This document shows, in pieces, positions 6,135 through 11,534 of a DNA stretch of 11,534 nt (positions are counted from its first letter, which is position 1; each line of letters opens with the position of its first letter). The position numbers and the translations under genes are program-made. This DNA comes from Sulfurovum sp. (lineage in GTDB: Bacteria; Campylobacterota; Campylobacteria; Campylobacterales; Sulfurovaceae): the NCBI GenBank assembly GCA_015663065.1, contig DQSX01000234.1, positions 1 to 11,534 on the forward strand, written 5' to 3'. The notes under the pieces were generated by a model, which saw only the letters and a list, made by a program, of their open reading frames with translations, did not search any database and was not told the origin of the DNA.

Positions 6135-7211
6135 TTATTTGCTGTAGATTGCTTTTAAATGTTCCATTTTTTTACCCATATTGAGAAGGGACATATCTGC
6201 TAAAGTCAATGCCATCATTGCTTCACACACCACGGTACCACGCAAGGCAACACAAGGGTCATGTCTGCCTTTTAAGTTACACTTTACCTCTTCATCCTTT
6301 GTGGTGATCGTATCTTGTTCCTGAAAAATAGAGGGGGTCGGCTTAAAGTGGGTCTTGACAATAATTGTATCACCATTAGAGATACCGCCGAGAATACCAC
6401 CTGCATGGTTGCTTTTAAAACCTTTCAGTGTGATAGGATCATTATTTTGTGAGCCTTTTAAGTGTGTACTTGCCACACCGTCACCTATCTCTACAGCTTT
6501 TGCCGCGTTGATCCCCATCATTGCTTCTGCAAGAATGGCATCGAGTTTATAATACAGCGGCTCACCTAAACCTATAGGAACCCCCGTAGCAGTGGTAAGT
6601 ACCACACCGCCAACAGAATCATGCTTCTCTTTTGCTGCTAAGATCGCTGCTTCCTGTTCTGCCTCTTTGTTAGGGTCAAGCGCATACATTTTTGAGTTTT
6701 TTGCATATTCAAAATCCTGCACTTCCCCTTTGATACCGTCTACTTCACAAAGTCCGCTCTGTACTGAGATACCAAGTTCTCGTAACATCAGTTTTGCAAT
6801 GGCTCCACCTGCAACCCTCGCTGCTGTCTCACGTGCAGAAGAACGCCCTCCGCCACGGTAGTCTCTCAGGCCGTATTTATGAAAGTAGGTAAAATCTGCA
6901 TGACCGGGACGGAAGAGATCTTTGACGTTGTCATAATCTTTGGATTTCTGGTTGGTATTGAAGATCACCATGGCGATGGGCGTGCCTGTACTAAGCCCTT
7001 CAAAAGTTCCGGAGAGTATTTCAAACTTGTCATCCTCTTTGCGTCCGGTCTCCAGTTTGCTTTTCCCCGGTTTTCTTCTGTCAAGTTCGGATTGTATAAA
7101 ATCTTCATCTATTGTAAGTCCGGCAGGTACACCGTCCAGTATGCAGCCAAGTGCTTTTCCGTGTGATTCACCAAAGGTTGTCAGTGTCAGTTTTTTCCCA
7201 AAAGTGTTCAT
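6135..7211 (-). CDS. aroC: Chorismate synthase
   Basis: AroC catalyses the last step of the shikimate pathway, turning 5-enolpyruvylshikimate-3-phosphate into chorismate with reduced FMN as cofactor; this feeds aromatic amino acids, folate and quinones. The 358 residues carry the three family signatures: GESHGKALGCILDGVPAG (about 14-31, with catalytic His17), RPGHADFTYFHKYG followed by DYRGGGRSSARETAARVAGG (about 101-136, catalytic His104), and RHDPCVALRG (about 315-324). The loop GGILGGISNGD (about 270-280) is also present. Length is normal. The ATG at 7211 is separated from the rnc stop by a single base, and an AAAGGGAT-like ribosome binding site lies inside the end of rnc, so the two are translationally coupled. 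The enzyme has no evident functional link to its RNase neighbours; this is a mixed housekeeping operon. Confidence 0.98.
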   Translation of the reverse strand: MNTFGKKLTLTTFGESHGKALGCILDGVPAGLTIDEDFIQSELDRRKPGKSKLETGRKEDDKFEILSGTFEGLSTGTPIAMVIFNTNQKSKDYDNVKDLFRPGHADFTYFHKYGLRDYRGGGRSSARETAARVAGGAIAKLMLRELGISVQSGLCEVDGIKGEVQDFEYAKNSKMYALDPNKEAEQEAAILAAKEKHDSVGGVVLTTATGVPIGLGEPLYYKLDAILAEAMMGINAAKAVEIGDGVASTHLKGSQNNDPITLKGFKSNHAGGILGGISNGDTIIVKTHFKPTPSIFQEQDTITTKDEEVKCNLKGRHDPCVALRGTVVCEAMMALTLADMSLLNMGKKMEHLKAIYSK

Positions 7212-7212
7212 G

Positions 7213-7884
7213 TTATCCCTTTAACTTTTCAAGTGCGATCTGTGCTGCTTTCTGCTGTGCATCTTTTTTGCTTTTGCCTTTTGCTGTGGCAATGGTCTTT
7301 TCATCAAGCACAATAGCAATCTCAAACTCTTTTTTATGATCAGGTCCTGAAGACCCCAGCATTTCATACAGTGGAGTGACCCCATGTGTCGCCTGTGTCA
7401 GCTCCTGAAGTGCTGTCTTGTAATCTTTAGATAAAGACTTCAGATCTATCTTTGGATGGCACTCTTCAAGCAGTTTAATAGAGATCACTTTTGCCTGTTC
7501 AAGACCGGCTTCCAGATAAATGGCACCGATGATGGCCTCAAAAGCATTGGAGAGCAGGGAAGGCTTGTCTCTTCCGTTATTGTTCTCTTCTGCCAGTGAG
7601 AGATAGATATACTCTCCCAGATTGAGCTCTCTGGCTAAGAGTGTAAATCCACTTTCATTGACCAGTGATGCACGTATTTTGGAGAGGACTCCCTCATTGG
7701 AGCCTGGGAATTTTGAAAAGAGGTACTCCCCGACAATAAGATCCAGTACAGCATCTCCTAAAAACTCAAGCCGCTCATTATTGTAAGGCTTTTTGTAACT
7801 TTTGTGTGTCAAAGCCTCAATAATCAATTGCTTGTTCTCAAATGTATAGTTTAGTCTGTTTTCGAGTTGACTGTAGTCGTTCAT
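7213..7884 (-). CDS. rnc: Ribonuclease III
   Basis: RNase III cleaves double-stranded RNA, processing rRNA precursors and structured or sense-antisense RNAs. The 223-residue protein has an N-terminal nuclease domain (about 5-145) with the signature NERLEFLGDAVLDL (36-49; Glu40 and Asp44), and a C-terminal double-stranded RNA-binding domain (about 152-222) with YEMLGSSGPDHKKEF and SKKDAQQKAAQIAL. The second metal motif reads LLSNAFEAIIG (110-120): Glu116 is present, but the position that is usually Asp (D114 in E. coli) is Asn113 here (codon AAT). The ATG has AAAGGA about seven bases upstream. It lies 28 bases after rnhA and 1 base before aroC, in the TPR-rnhA-rnc-aroC-DUF945 operon. Confidence 0.97.
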   Translation of the reverse strand: MNDYSQLENRLNYTFENKQLIIEALTHKSYKKPYNNERLEFLGDAVLDLIVGEYLFSKFPGSNEGVLSKIRASLVNESGFTLLARELNLGEYIYLSLAEENNNGRDKPSLLSNAFEAIIGAIYLEAGLEQAKVISIKLLEECHPKIDLKSLSKDYKTALQELTQATHGVTPLYEMLGSSGPDHKKEFEIAIVLDEKTIATAKGKSKKDAQQKAAQIALEKLKG

Positions 7885-7912
7885 TGTTTTTCCTTTGTTT
7901 GGTTTGTCGAAG

Positions 7913-8356
7913 TCATAGTGTAGCTTTTATGCGTTCTGCCTCATTTCTTGCCAGTTCGTCACAACGTTCATTTTCAGGATGTCCGTTATGTCCCCTGACC
8001 CAGGTACCGTGCACATTGTGTGGTGTAGCAGCTTCCAGGTAGGCTTCCCAGAGGTCTACATTTTTCACTTTTTTAAAGTTCTTTTTTACCCACCCCTCCA
8101 GCCATTCATTGATGGCTTTTACCACATAAGAGCTGTCAGAGATCACCTCTACGTCGCAAGGCTCTTTGAGGAGTTTTAATCCCTCAATGACACCTTGCAG
8201 CTCCATGCGGTTATTGGTCGTATGGGCATCTGCCCCAGAGTACTCTTTACGCTTTCCTTTGAACTCCAGTATGCCGCCGTATCCGCCGGGTCCAGGGTTC
8301 CCTAGACTTGAACCGTCAGAGTAGAGAGTAATTTGTTTTCGGGCTTGCTTTTGCAA
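7913..8356 (-). CDS. rnhA: Ribonuclease HI
   Basis: RNase HI removes RNA from RNA-DNA hybrids such as R-loops and primers. The 147 residues contain YSDGSSLGNPGPGGYG (12-27; catalytic Asp14), TNNRMEL (47-53; Glu52), ISDSSYVV (72-79; Asp74), and VRGHNGHPENERCDELA (120-136; His123 and Asp133), i.e. a complete active site. The basic handle loop WLEGWVKKNFKKVKN (85-99) is present. No ATG lies before the catalytic Asp in this frame. The start I favour is the TTG at 8356-8354, preceded by AAGAA-like and more distant AAAGG purine stretches. This start lies inside the 3' end of the TPR gene (41-base overlap), so translation is probably coupled. An ATT at residue 9 is a less likely alternative. Confidence 0.95.
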   Translation of the reverse strand: MQKQARKQITLYSDGSSLGNPGPGGYGGILEFKGKRKEYSGADAHTTNNRMELQGVIEGLKLLKEPCDVEVISDSSYVVKAINEWLEGWVKKNFKKVKNVDLWEAYLEAATPHNVHGTWVRGHNGHPENERCDELARNEAERIKATL

Positions 8357-9362
8357 TTTGTTCTTCTACCTTTACAGAATTTATCGCCATACAGTTTGGG
8401 CAGCGCTTGAAAGAGACCGGATAGCTCTGTTTACATTTTTTACAAAGATAAGAGAAGAGAAGTTCTCCCTCTTCAAGACCGCCCTTTCTAGCTGTTGCCA
8501 GCATATCAAGTGTAAAAATACCACTTTTTTCTTTAGGTGCTTTTTGTAAATACCCTTTGGCATAATAGAGCGTATGCAGTGCATTATTGGATGTGATTAT
8601 ATCTAAATCGACTTGTGAATTCGGTAAGAACCAGAGTATGTCCAAAATATCATGTATGCGTTCCATATCGATGCTCTTCCATGCAATATGTGTGTCGAGT
8701 TGAAGCAGTACAGAGATGATCTGTCTGTAGAGTTCAGGTTCCTGCTTCAGCATCTTTTGCAGTTTTTTGAGTTTTTCGGCAATGGAGATGTTTTTACTTG
8801 AAGTGATCTGGGAAAGTTCAAGGAACTTTTTGAGATTATAAGTGTCTTCTCCCAAGAGTTCAAGTGGTTCTATCACCTCTTTGGCTTTCTCATACTGATG
8901 CATCATTTCATACACTACACCAAGCTCATACAGCACTTTGACGTTGCGTGGTCTCTTGCGGAGTATCTCTACATACAAAGAGCGGGCACGTTCGAGAAAA
9001 CCTGCATGCAGATAGGTGTTCCCCAGTCTCTCCATCAGTTCTGATTTTCCCATATCATTGGAGATATGTTTAATAAGGTAAAGATAGATAGAGATGGATT
9101 TATGGTACTCCCCTGAGTTTTCAAAAGCTTTTGCCAGTAAGGTAAGAGGTTTCAGAAGATGGGGTTCAAAAGGCATGTCCGCAGTGTCCAGGGCACACTC
9201 TGCAGAATCAAACTTGTCCAGGAATTTAAGCAGGTTTCCCTGCTCTTTTTGCTGCTTATAAAGCCCCCACCCATAGGTGGCAATAGAGATGATAAGAGAG
9301 ATGACAATGATCAGTAAAATAGAAAATAACGGGTCTTTGTATCCGGGTAGAAAATTTTCCAA
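8316..9362 (-). CDS. LapB/YciM-like TPR protein, membrane anchored, C-terminal zinc ribbon
   Basis: With a TTG start at 9362-9360, the product has 348 residues and begins (M)ENFLPGYKDP. Support for this start: AAAAGG lies six bases upstream (9374-9369), a transmembrane helix follows at once (about 10-35, ending YGWGLYKQQKEQ), and the frame upstream runs antisense into dnaG. The helical middle has TPR-like repeats (about 68-177, e.g. LLAKAFENSGEYHKSISIYLYLI, LGNTYLHAGFLERARSLYVEIL and LGVVYEMMHQYEKAKEVIEPL; only parts are quoted elsewhere). Near the C-terminus is YLCKKC...CPNCMAINSVK with Cys307, Cys310, Cys321 and Cys324, a rubredoxin-like metal site. N-terminal anchor, TPRs and C-terminal zinc ribbon are the layout of E. 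coli LapB (YciM), which controls LpxC turnover by FtsH. The function is inferred from architecture only. It is the first gene of the operon. Confidence 0.85.
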   Translation of the reverse strand: MENFLPGYKDPLFSILLIIVISLIISIATYGWGLYKQQKEQGNLLKFLDKFDSAECALDTADMPFEPHLLKPLTLLAKAFENSGEYHKSISIYLYLIKHISNDMGKSELMERLGNTYLHAGFLERARSLYVEILRKRPRNVKVLYELGVVYEMMHQYEKAKEVIEPLELLGEDTYNLKKFLELSQITSSKNISIAEKLKKLQKMLKQEPELYRQIISVLLQLDTHIAWKSIDMERIHDILDILWFLPNSQVDLDIITSNNALHTLYYAKGYLQKAPKEKSGIFTLDMLATARKGGLEEGELLFSYLCKKCKQSYPVSFKRCPNCMAINSVKVEEQIAKASPKTNYSLL

Positions 9363-9411
9363 GTATTGCCTTTTTAAGTACTGAAGTAATTTAGGGTATT
9401 CAGAGGCTATT

Positions 9412-9417
9412 ATTATA
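9412..9417 (-). promoter_or_regulatory. -10 box of the TPR-rnhA-rnc-aroC operon
   Basis: Read on the minus strand, 9417-9412 is TATAAT. The predicted start is near 9405, leaving a leader of about 43 bases before the TTG at 9362. The box forms the left end of a perfect palindrome shared with the dnaG promoter. No -35 box is clear, as expected for this group. Confidence 0.6.
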
Positions 9418-9428
9418 TCTAACTTAGA

Positions 9429-9434
9429 TATAAT
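9429..9434 (+). promoter_or_regulatory. -10 box of dnaG (probable leaderless transcript)
   Basis: TATAAT at 9429-9434 ends six bases before the dnaG ATG at 9441, so the predicted transcription start falls on or next to the start codon. There is no Shine-Dalgarno sequence between 9420 and 9440 (the bases before the ATG are TTTTAGA). Confidence 0.6.
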
Positions 9435-9440
9435 TTTAGA

Positions 9441-11096
9441 ATGATAGATAACGCCTCCATAGAATCCCTCAAAAACAGCATTGATATTGTCGATGTCATC
9501 GGTAACTTCGTAGAACTTCGTAAAGCAGGGGCAAACTACAAAGCCAACTGCCCCTTCCATGGGGAGAAAACACCCTCTTTTGTTGTCAGTCCTTCCAAGC
9601 AGATTTACCACTGTTTTGGCTGTGGTGTCGGTGGTGACAGCATCAAATTTGTGATGGAGTTGGAGAAGCTCTCCTACCCCGAAGCCATAGAAAAACTGGC
9701 TTCCATGTTCAACTTTTCGTTGAACTACACGAAGGGTTCTTCAGACTATTCCGATGCAAAACGTGTACTTGAAGCCATACAGACCTGGTATGTGAAAAAT
9801 CTTGAAAACAATCAAACGGCAAGAAAATATCTTTTAGACAGAGGCATTGCGGAGAGTTCCATTCAAAAATTTGGCATTGGTTATGCGCCTGATGGTAATT
9901 CGGTCATAAATTTCTTGAATGCCGCACTCTTGCCATTGCCTAAAGCACTGGAAGCAGGTGTCATTGCACAAGGGGAAGGAGGAAGGTACTATGCCCGTCT
10001 GGTTGAGCGTATTACTTTTCCTATCTTCTCTGCTTCCGGTGCTGCGGTGGGTTTCGGGGGACGTACGATCAGCAATCACCCTGCCAAATATATCAACTCA
10101 CCACAAACCAAACTCTTTAACAAATCAAGACTGTTGTATGGTTACGACCTGGCAAAAGAGAGTATTTATAAAAACAAAAAACTCATTGTCTGTGAGGGCT
10201 ATTTGGATGTAGTGATGTTCCATCAGGCTGGGTTCACAGAAGCGGTTGCCTCTATGGGAACGGCACTGACTCCTGAGCATTTACCACTGCTGAGAAAAGG
10301 TGACCCCAAAGTCATTTTGGCTTACGATGGAGACAAAGCAGGACAGGCAGCAGCTATGAAAGCAGCACAAATGCTCTCTGTATCAGGTTTTGACGGAGGG
10401 GTGGTATTGTTTCCTGACGGACAGGACCCTGCAGATCTTATTGCCAAAGGACAAAGTGAAGCGGTGGCAAAACTGCTTCGTGAAGCAAAACCTCTCATTC
10501 CTTTTGTACTGGAACAGACGATTGCTGCGTATGACCTGAATGATCCCCGGGCAAAAGAGGCTGCATTTGGGAATGCCAAACAGTTTTTGGATGGCTTAAC
10601 TCCCATCATCAAAGATGCATACATTCCCGTAGCAGCTACACAGTTGGGCATCTCTCCTGCACTGTTTGGGCAACAGATAAATCAGGGTAGACCAAGGGAT
10701 AACTTTTCACAAAAACGTGACGATGTGGCACAGTTGAGTATCTTAAAAACACTGCTTGAAAAACCTGCACTGATCGACTCAGTATTGGATGTCATTGATG
10801 TAGAGATGTTTGGAGGGTATGCAGAGATCTTTGCTGCGCTTATTGCCGGGGAGAAAGAACATCCGCACCTTATGGGCTTGGCAGTTGACGAAACCTTTCA
10901 GGTGATGAGTGAAGAGGAGTTGCAAAATGTATTACGTAATTTCCTCATCAAACACTATGATATGAAATTGAAAAATATTGTGGCAGATACAAATATGCCT
11001 TTTGCCAAAAAAAGCTTTATGATACGTAAAATAAAAACCGATATAATACCACGACTTAAAAGAGGCGAACTGGTCTCTTTTGATACCAATATTTAA
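9441..11096 (+). CDS. dnaG: DNA primase
   Basis: DnaG makes the RNA primers for Okazaki fragments at the replication fork. The 551-residue protein has the three expected parts. The CHC2 zinc domain (about 1-95) has Cys37, His40, Cys58 and Cys61 in ANCPFHGEKTPSF and YHCFGCGVGGD. The catalytic core (about 115-420) has VGFGGRTI (203-210) and a TOPRIM fold with Glu252 in VCEGYLDV and Asp296/Asp298 in AYDGDKAG. A less conserved C-terminal helicase-binding domain (about 430-551) follows. Length is somewhat short but normal for the group. The ATG at 9441 matches the usual N-terminus (ID..SIESLKNSIDIVDVIG), lacks a ribosome binding site and sits six bases after TATAAT, so it is probably translated from a leaderless mRNA. 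ppiC follows after 10 bases. Confidence 0.98.
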   Translation: MIDNASIESLKNSIDIVDVIGNFVELRKAGANYKANCPFHGEKTPSFVVSPSKQIYHCFGCGVGGDSIKFVMELEKLSYPEAIEKLASMFNFSLNYTKGSSDYSDAKRVLEAIQTWYVKNLENNQTARKYLLDRGIAESSIQKFGIGYAPDGNSVINFLNAALLPLPKALEAGVIAQGEGGRYYARLVERITFPIFSASGAAVGFGGRTISNHPAKYINSPQTKLFNKSRLLYGYDLAKESIYKNKKLIVCEGYLDVVMFHQAGFTEAVASMGTALTPEHLPLLRKGDPKVILAYDGDKAGQAAAMKAAQMLSVSGFDGGVVLFPDGQDPADLIAKGQSEAVAKLLREAKPLIPFVLEQTIAAYDLNDPRAKEAAFGNAKQFLDGLTPIIKDAYIPVAATQLGISPALFGQQINQGRPRDNFSQKRDDVAQLSILKTLLEKPALIDSVLDVIDVEMFGGYAEIFAALIAGEKEHPHLMGLAVDETFQVMSEEELQNVLRNFLIKHYDMKLKNIVADTNMPFAKKSFMIRKIKTDIIPRLKRGELVSFDTNI

Positions 11097-11106
11097 AGGA
11101 TAACAC

Positions 11107-11388
11107 ATGGCAACAGCAAGTGCAAGACATATTTTAGTAGACAGCGAAGCAAAATGTAACGAACTCAAAACAAAGATAAACGCAGGTGAAATGACATTCG
11201 AGGATGCAGCCAAAGAGAACTCAAGCTGTCCATCAGGTGCACAGGGTGGAGACCTTGGAACATTTTCTCAGGGGCAAATGGTACCTGAGTTTGACAAAGT
11301 GGTATTTAACGATGAGGTCGGTGTAGTCCACGGACCTGTGCAGACACAGTTCGGTTACCACCTTCTGGAAGTGACTTCACGTTCATAA
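11107..11388 (+). CDS. ppiC: Small parvulin-type peptidyl-prolyl cis-trans isomerase
   Basis: PpiC accelerates cis-trans isomerisation of peptide bonds before proline. At 93 residues the protein is a single parvulin domain without signal peptide or membrane helix, hence cytoplasmic, and the same size as E. coli PpiC. Diagnostic blocks are ASARHILVDS (4-13), FEDAAKENSSCPSGAQGGDLG (about 31-51), FSQGQMVPEFDKVVF (53-67) and the active-site strand TQFGYHLLEV (80-89). The ATG has AAAGGA (11095-11100) six bases upstream, overlapping the dnaG stop, so it is co-transcribed and probably coupled with dnaG. Confidence 0.95.
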   Translation: MATASARHILVDSEAKCNELKTKINAGEMTFEDAAKENSSCPSGAQGGDLGTFSQGQMVPEFDKVVFNDEVGVVHGPVQTQFGYHLLEVTSRS

Positions 11389-11394
11389 AAACAG

Positions 11395-11424
11395 ATGAGA
11401 TGGCTAACTTTTTATCCATCTTAT
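11395..11424 (+). other. Stem-loop after ppiC
   Basis: ATGAGATGG (11395-11403) pairs with CCATCTTAT (11416-11424), nine positions with one G-T wobble, around a 12-base loop. No T-run follows directly (CTTTTT starts ten bases later), so it is at best a weak terminator for dnaG-ppiC. Its right arm overlaps the tRNA promoter. Confidence 0.35.
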
Positions 11425-11432
11425 GCTAAAAT
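11424..11432 (+). promoter_or_regulatory. Extended -10 promoter of tRNA-Ala
   Basis: TG-C-TAAAAT (TG 11424-11425, TAAAAT 11427-11432; five of six consensus bases) with T-rich DNA upstream. The predicted start is near 11439, giving a 5' leader of about 12 bases before the mature tRNA. No -35 box is apparent. Confidence 0.55.
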
Positions 11433-11450
11433 CTTTTTCACCAAATATTT

Positions 11451-11526
11451 GGGGCATTAGCTCAGCTGGGAGAGCGCTTCGCTGGCAGCGAAGAGGTCAT
11501 CGGTTCGATCCCGTTATGCTCCACCA
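11451..11526 (+). tRNA. tRNA-Ala, anticodon GGC
   Basis: The 76 bases fold into a full cloverleaf with encoded CCA. The acceptor stem GGGGCAT/ATGCTCC has the G3-U70 pair that marks alanine tRNAs. The D stem is GCTC/GAGC. The anticodon stem is CTTCG/CGAAG with loop CTGGCAG (anticodon GGC at 11484-11486). The variable loop is AGGTC and the T loop TTCGATC. It reads GCC and GCU alanine codons. The T stem ATCGG/CCGTT has a T-T mismatch at positions 50-64, and the loop closing position 32-38 is C-G. Confidence 0.97.
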
Positions 11527-11534
11527 TCAATACA

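Larger units (their letters stand above)
9412..9434. promoter_or_regulatory. Perfect 23-base palindrome joining two divergent -10 boxes
   Basis: ATTATATCTAA (9412-9422), a central C (9423) and TTAGATATAAT (9424-9434) are exact inverted copies. Each arm ends outward in TATAAT, so the site gives the same -10 element to RNA polymerase in both directions. Polymerase bound for one gene should exclude binding for the other. The dyad could also bind a dimeric regulator. Confidence 0.75.

Noticed and set aside
9363..9611. The TPR reading frame stays open upstream to an ATG at 9611, which would add 83 residues.
   Set aside because: The extension is antisense to the conserved zinc domain of dnaG, has no family character, and would skip the TTG at 9362 with a good ribosome binding site and the promoter at 9412-9417.
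11042..11047. TATAAT inside the 3' end of dnaG, possibly a promoter for ppiC.
   Set aside because: No extended -10 TG or -35, it lies in AT-rich coding sequence, and ppiC already follows dnaG by 10 bases with a good ribosome binding site; chance is likely.
1..11534. A defence island, toxin-antitoxin pair, CRISPR array, prophage or biosynthetic cluster.
   Set aside because: All long open frames belong to recognised core families or to the LapB-like and DUF945-like genes; there are no repeat arrays, integrase or transposase genes, and codon and base use look even across the window.

Overview
The window is a stretch of housekeeping chromosome, most likely from a free-living member of the Campylobacterota (Epsilonproteobacteria; Sulfurovum/Sulfurimonas-like). 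I base this on the moderate-to-low GC, the AAGGA-type ribosome binding sites, TATAAT -10 boxes over T-rich DNA without clear -35 boxes, and protein sequences that resemble that group. The genus is inferred from memory of these families, not from a database search. Almost every base is coding, and I see no phage, insertion sequence with a transposase, CRISPR array or defence island.

Region 1 (1-4778, + strand) starts with the 3' end of pstA. It continues with pstB, phoU and a PhoB-type response regulator, i.e. the phosphate-uptake ATPase, its regulator and a transcription factor, with no histidine kinase beside them. A 55-base, nearly perfectly paired REP-like hairpin lies between pstA and pstB. 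After a palindrome followed by a T-run (probable terminator) come recQ and rnhB, which overlap by 8 bases.

Region 2 (4779-9362, - strand) is one tight operon. It reads from right to left: a membrane-anchored TPR protein with a C-terminal CxxC...CxxC zinc ribbon (LapB/YciM-like architecture), rnhA (RNase HI), rnc (RNase III), aroC (chorismate synthase) and a DUF945/YdgA-like protein. The gaps are -41, 28, 1 and 12 bases. Its last stop codon directly abuts the stop codon of rnhB, so the two converging operons have no spacer.

Region 3 (9363-11534, + strand) starts at a 78-base divergent promoter region. This holds a perfect 23-base palindrome whose two arms each end in TATAAT, one firing left into the TPR operon and one right into dnaG. 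dnaG (primase) is followed by a small cytoplasmic parvulin (ppiC) and a tRNA-Ala(GGC) with its own promoter.

The nucleic-acid genes make a loose theme: RecQ helicase, both RNase H types, RNase III and primase all lie within 9 kb. I did not find a convincing undescribed multi-gene system. The most interesting items are small: the symmetric divergent promoter, probable leaderless starts of phoB and dnaG, the REP-like hairpin in the pst operon, an Asp-to-Asn change at a metal-binding position of RNase III, a PhoU without the usual metal motifs, and the LapB-like protein.
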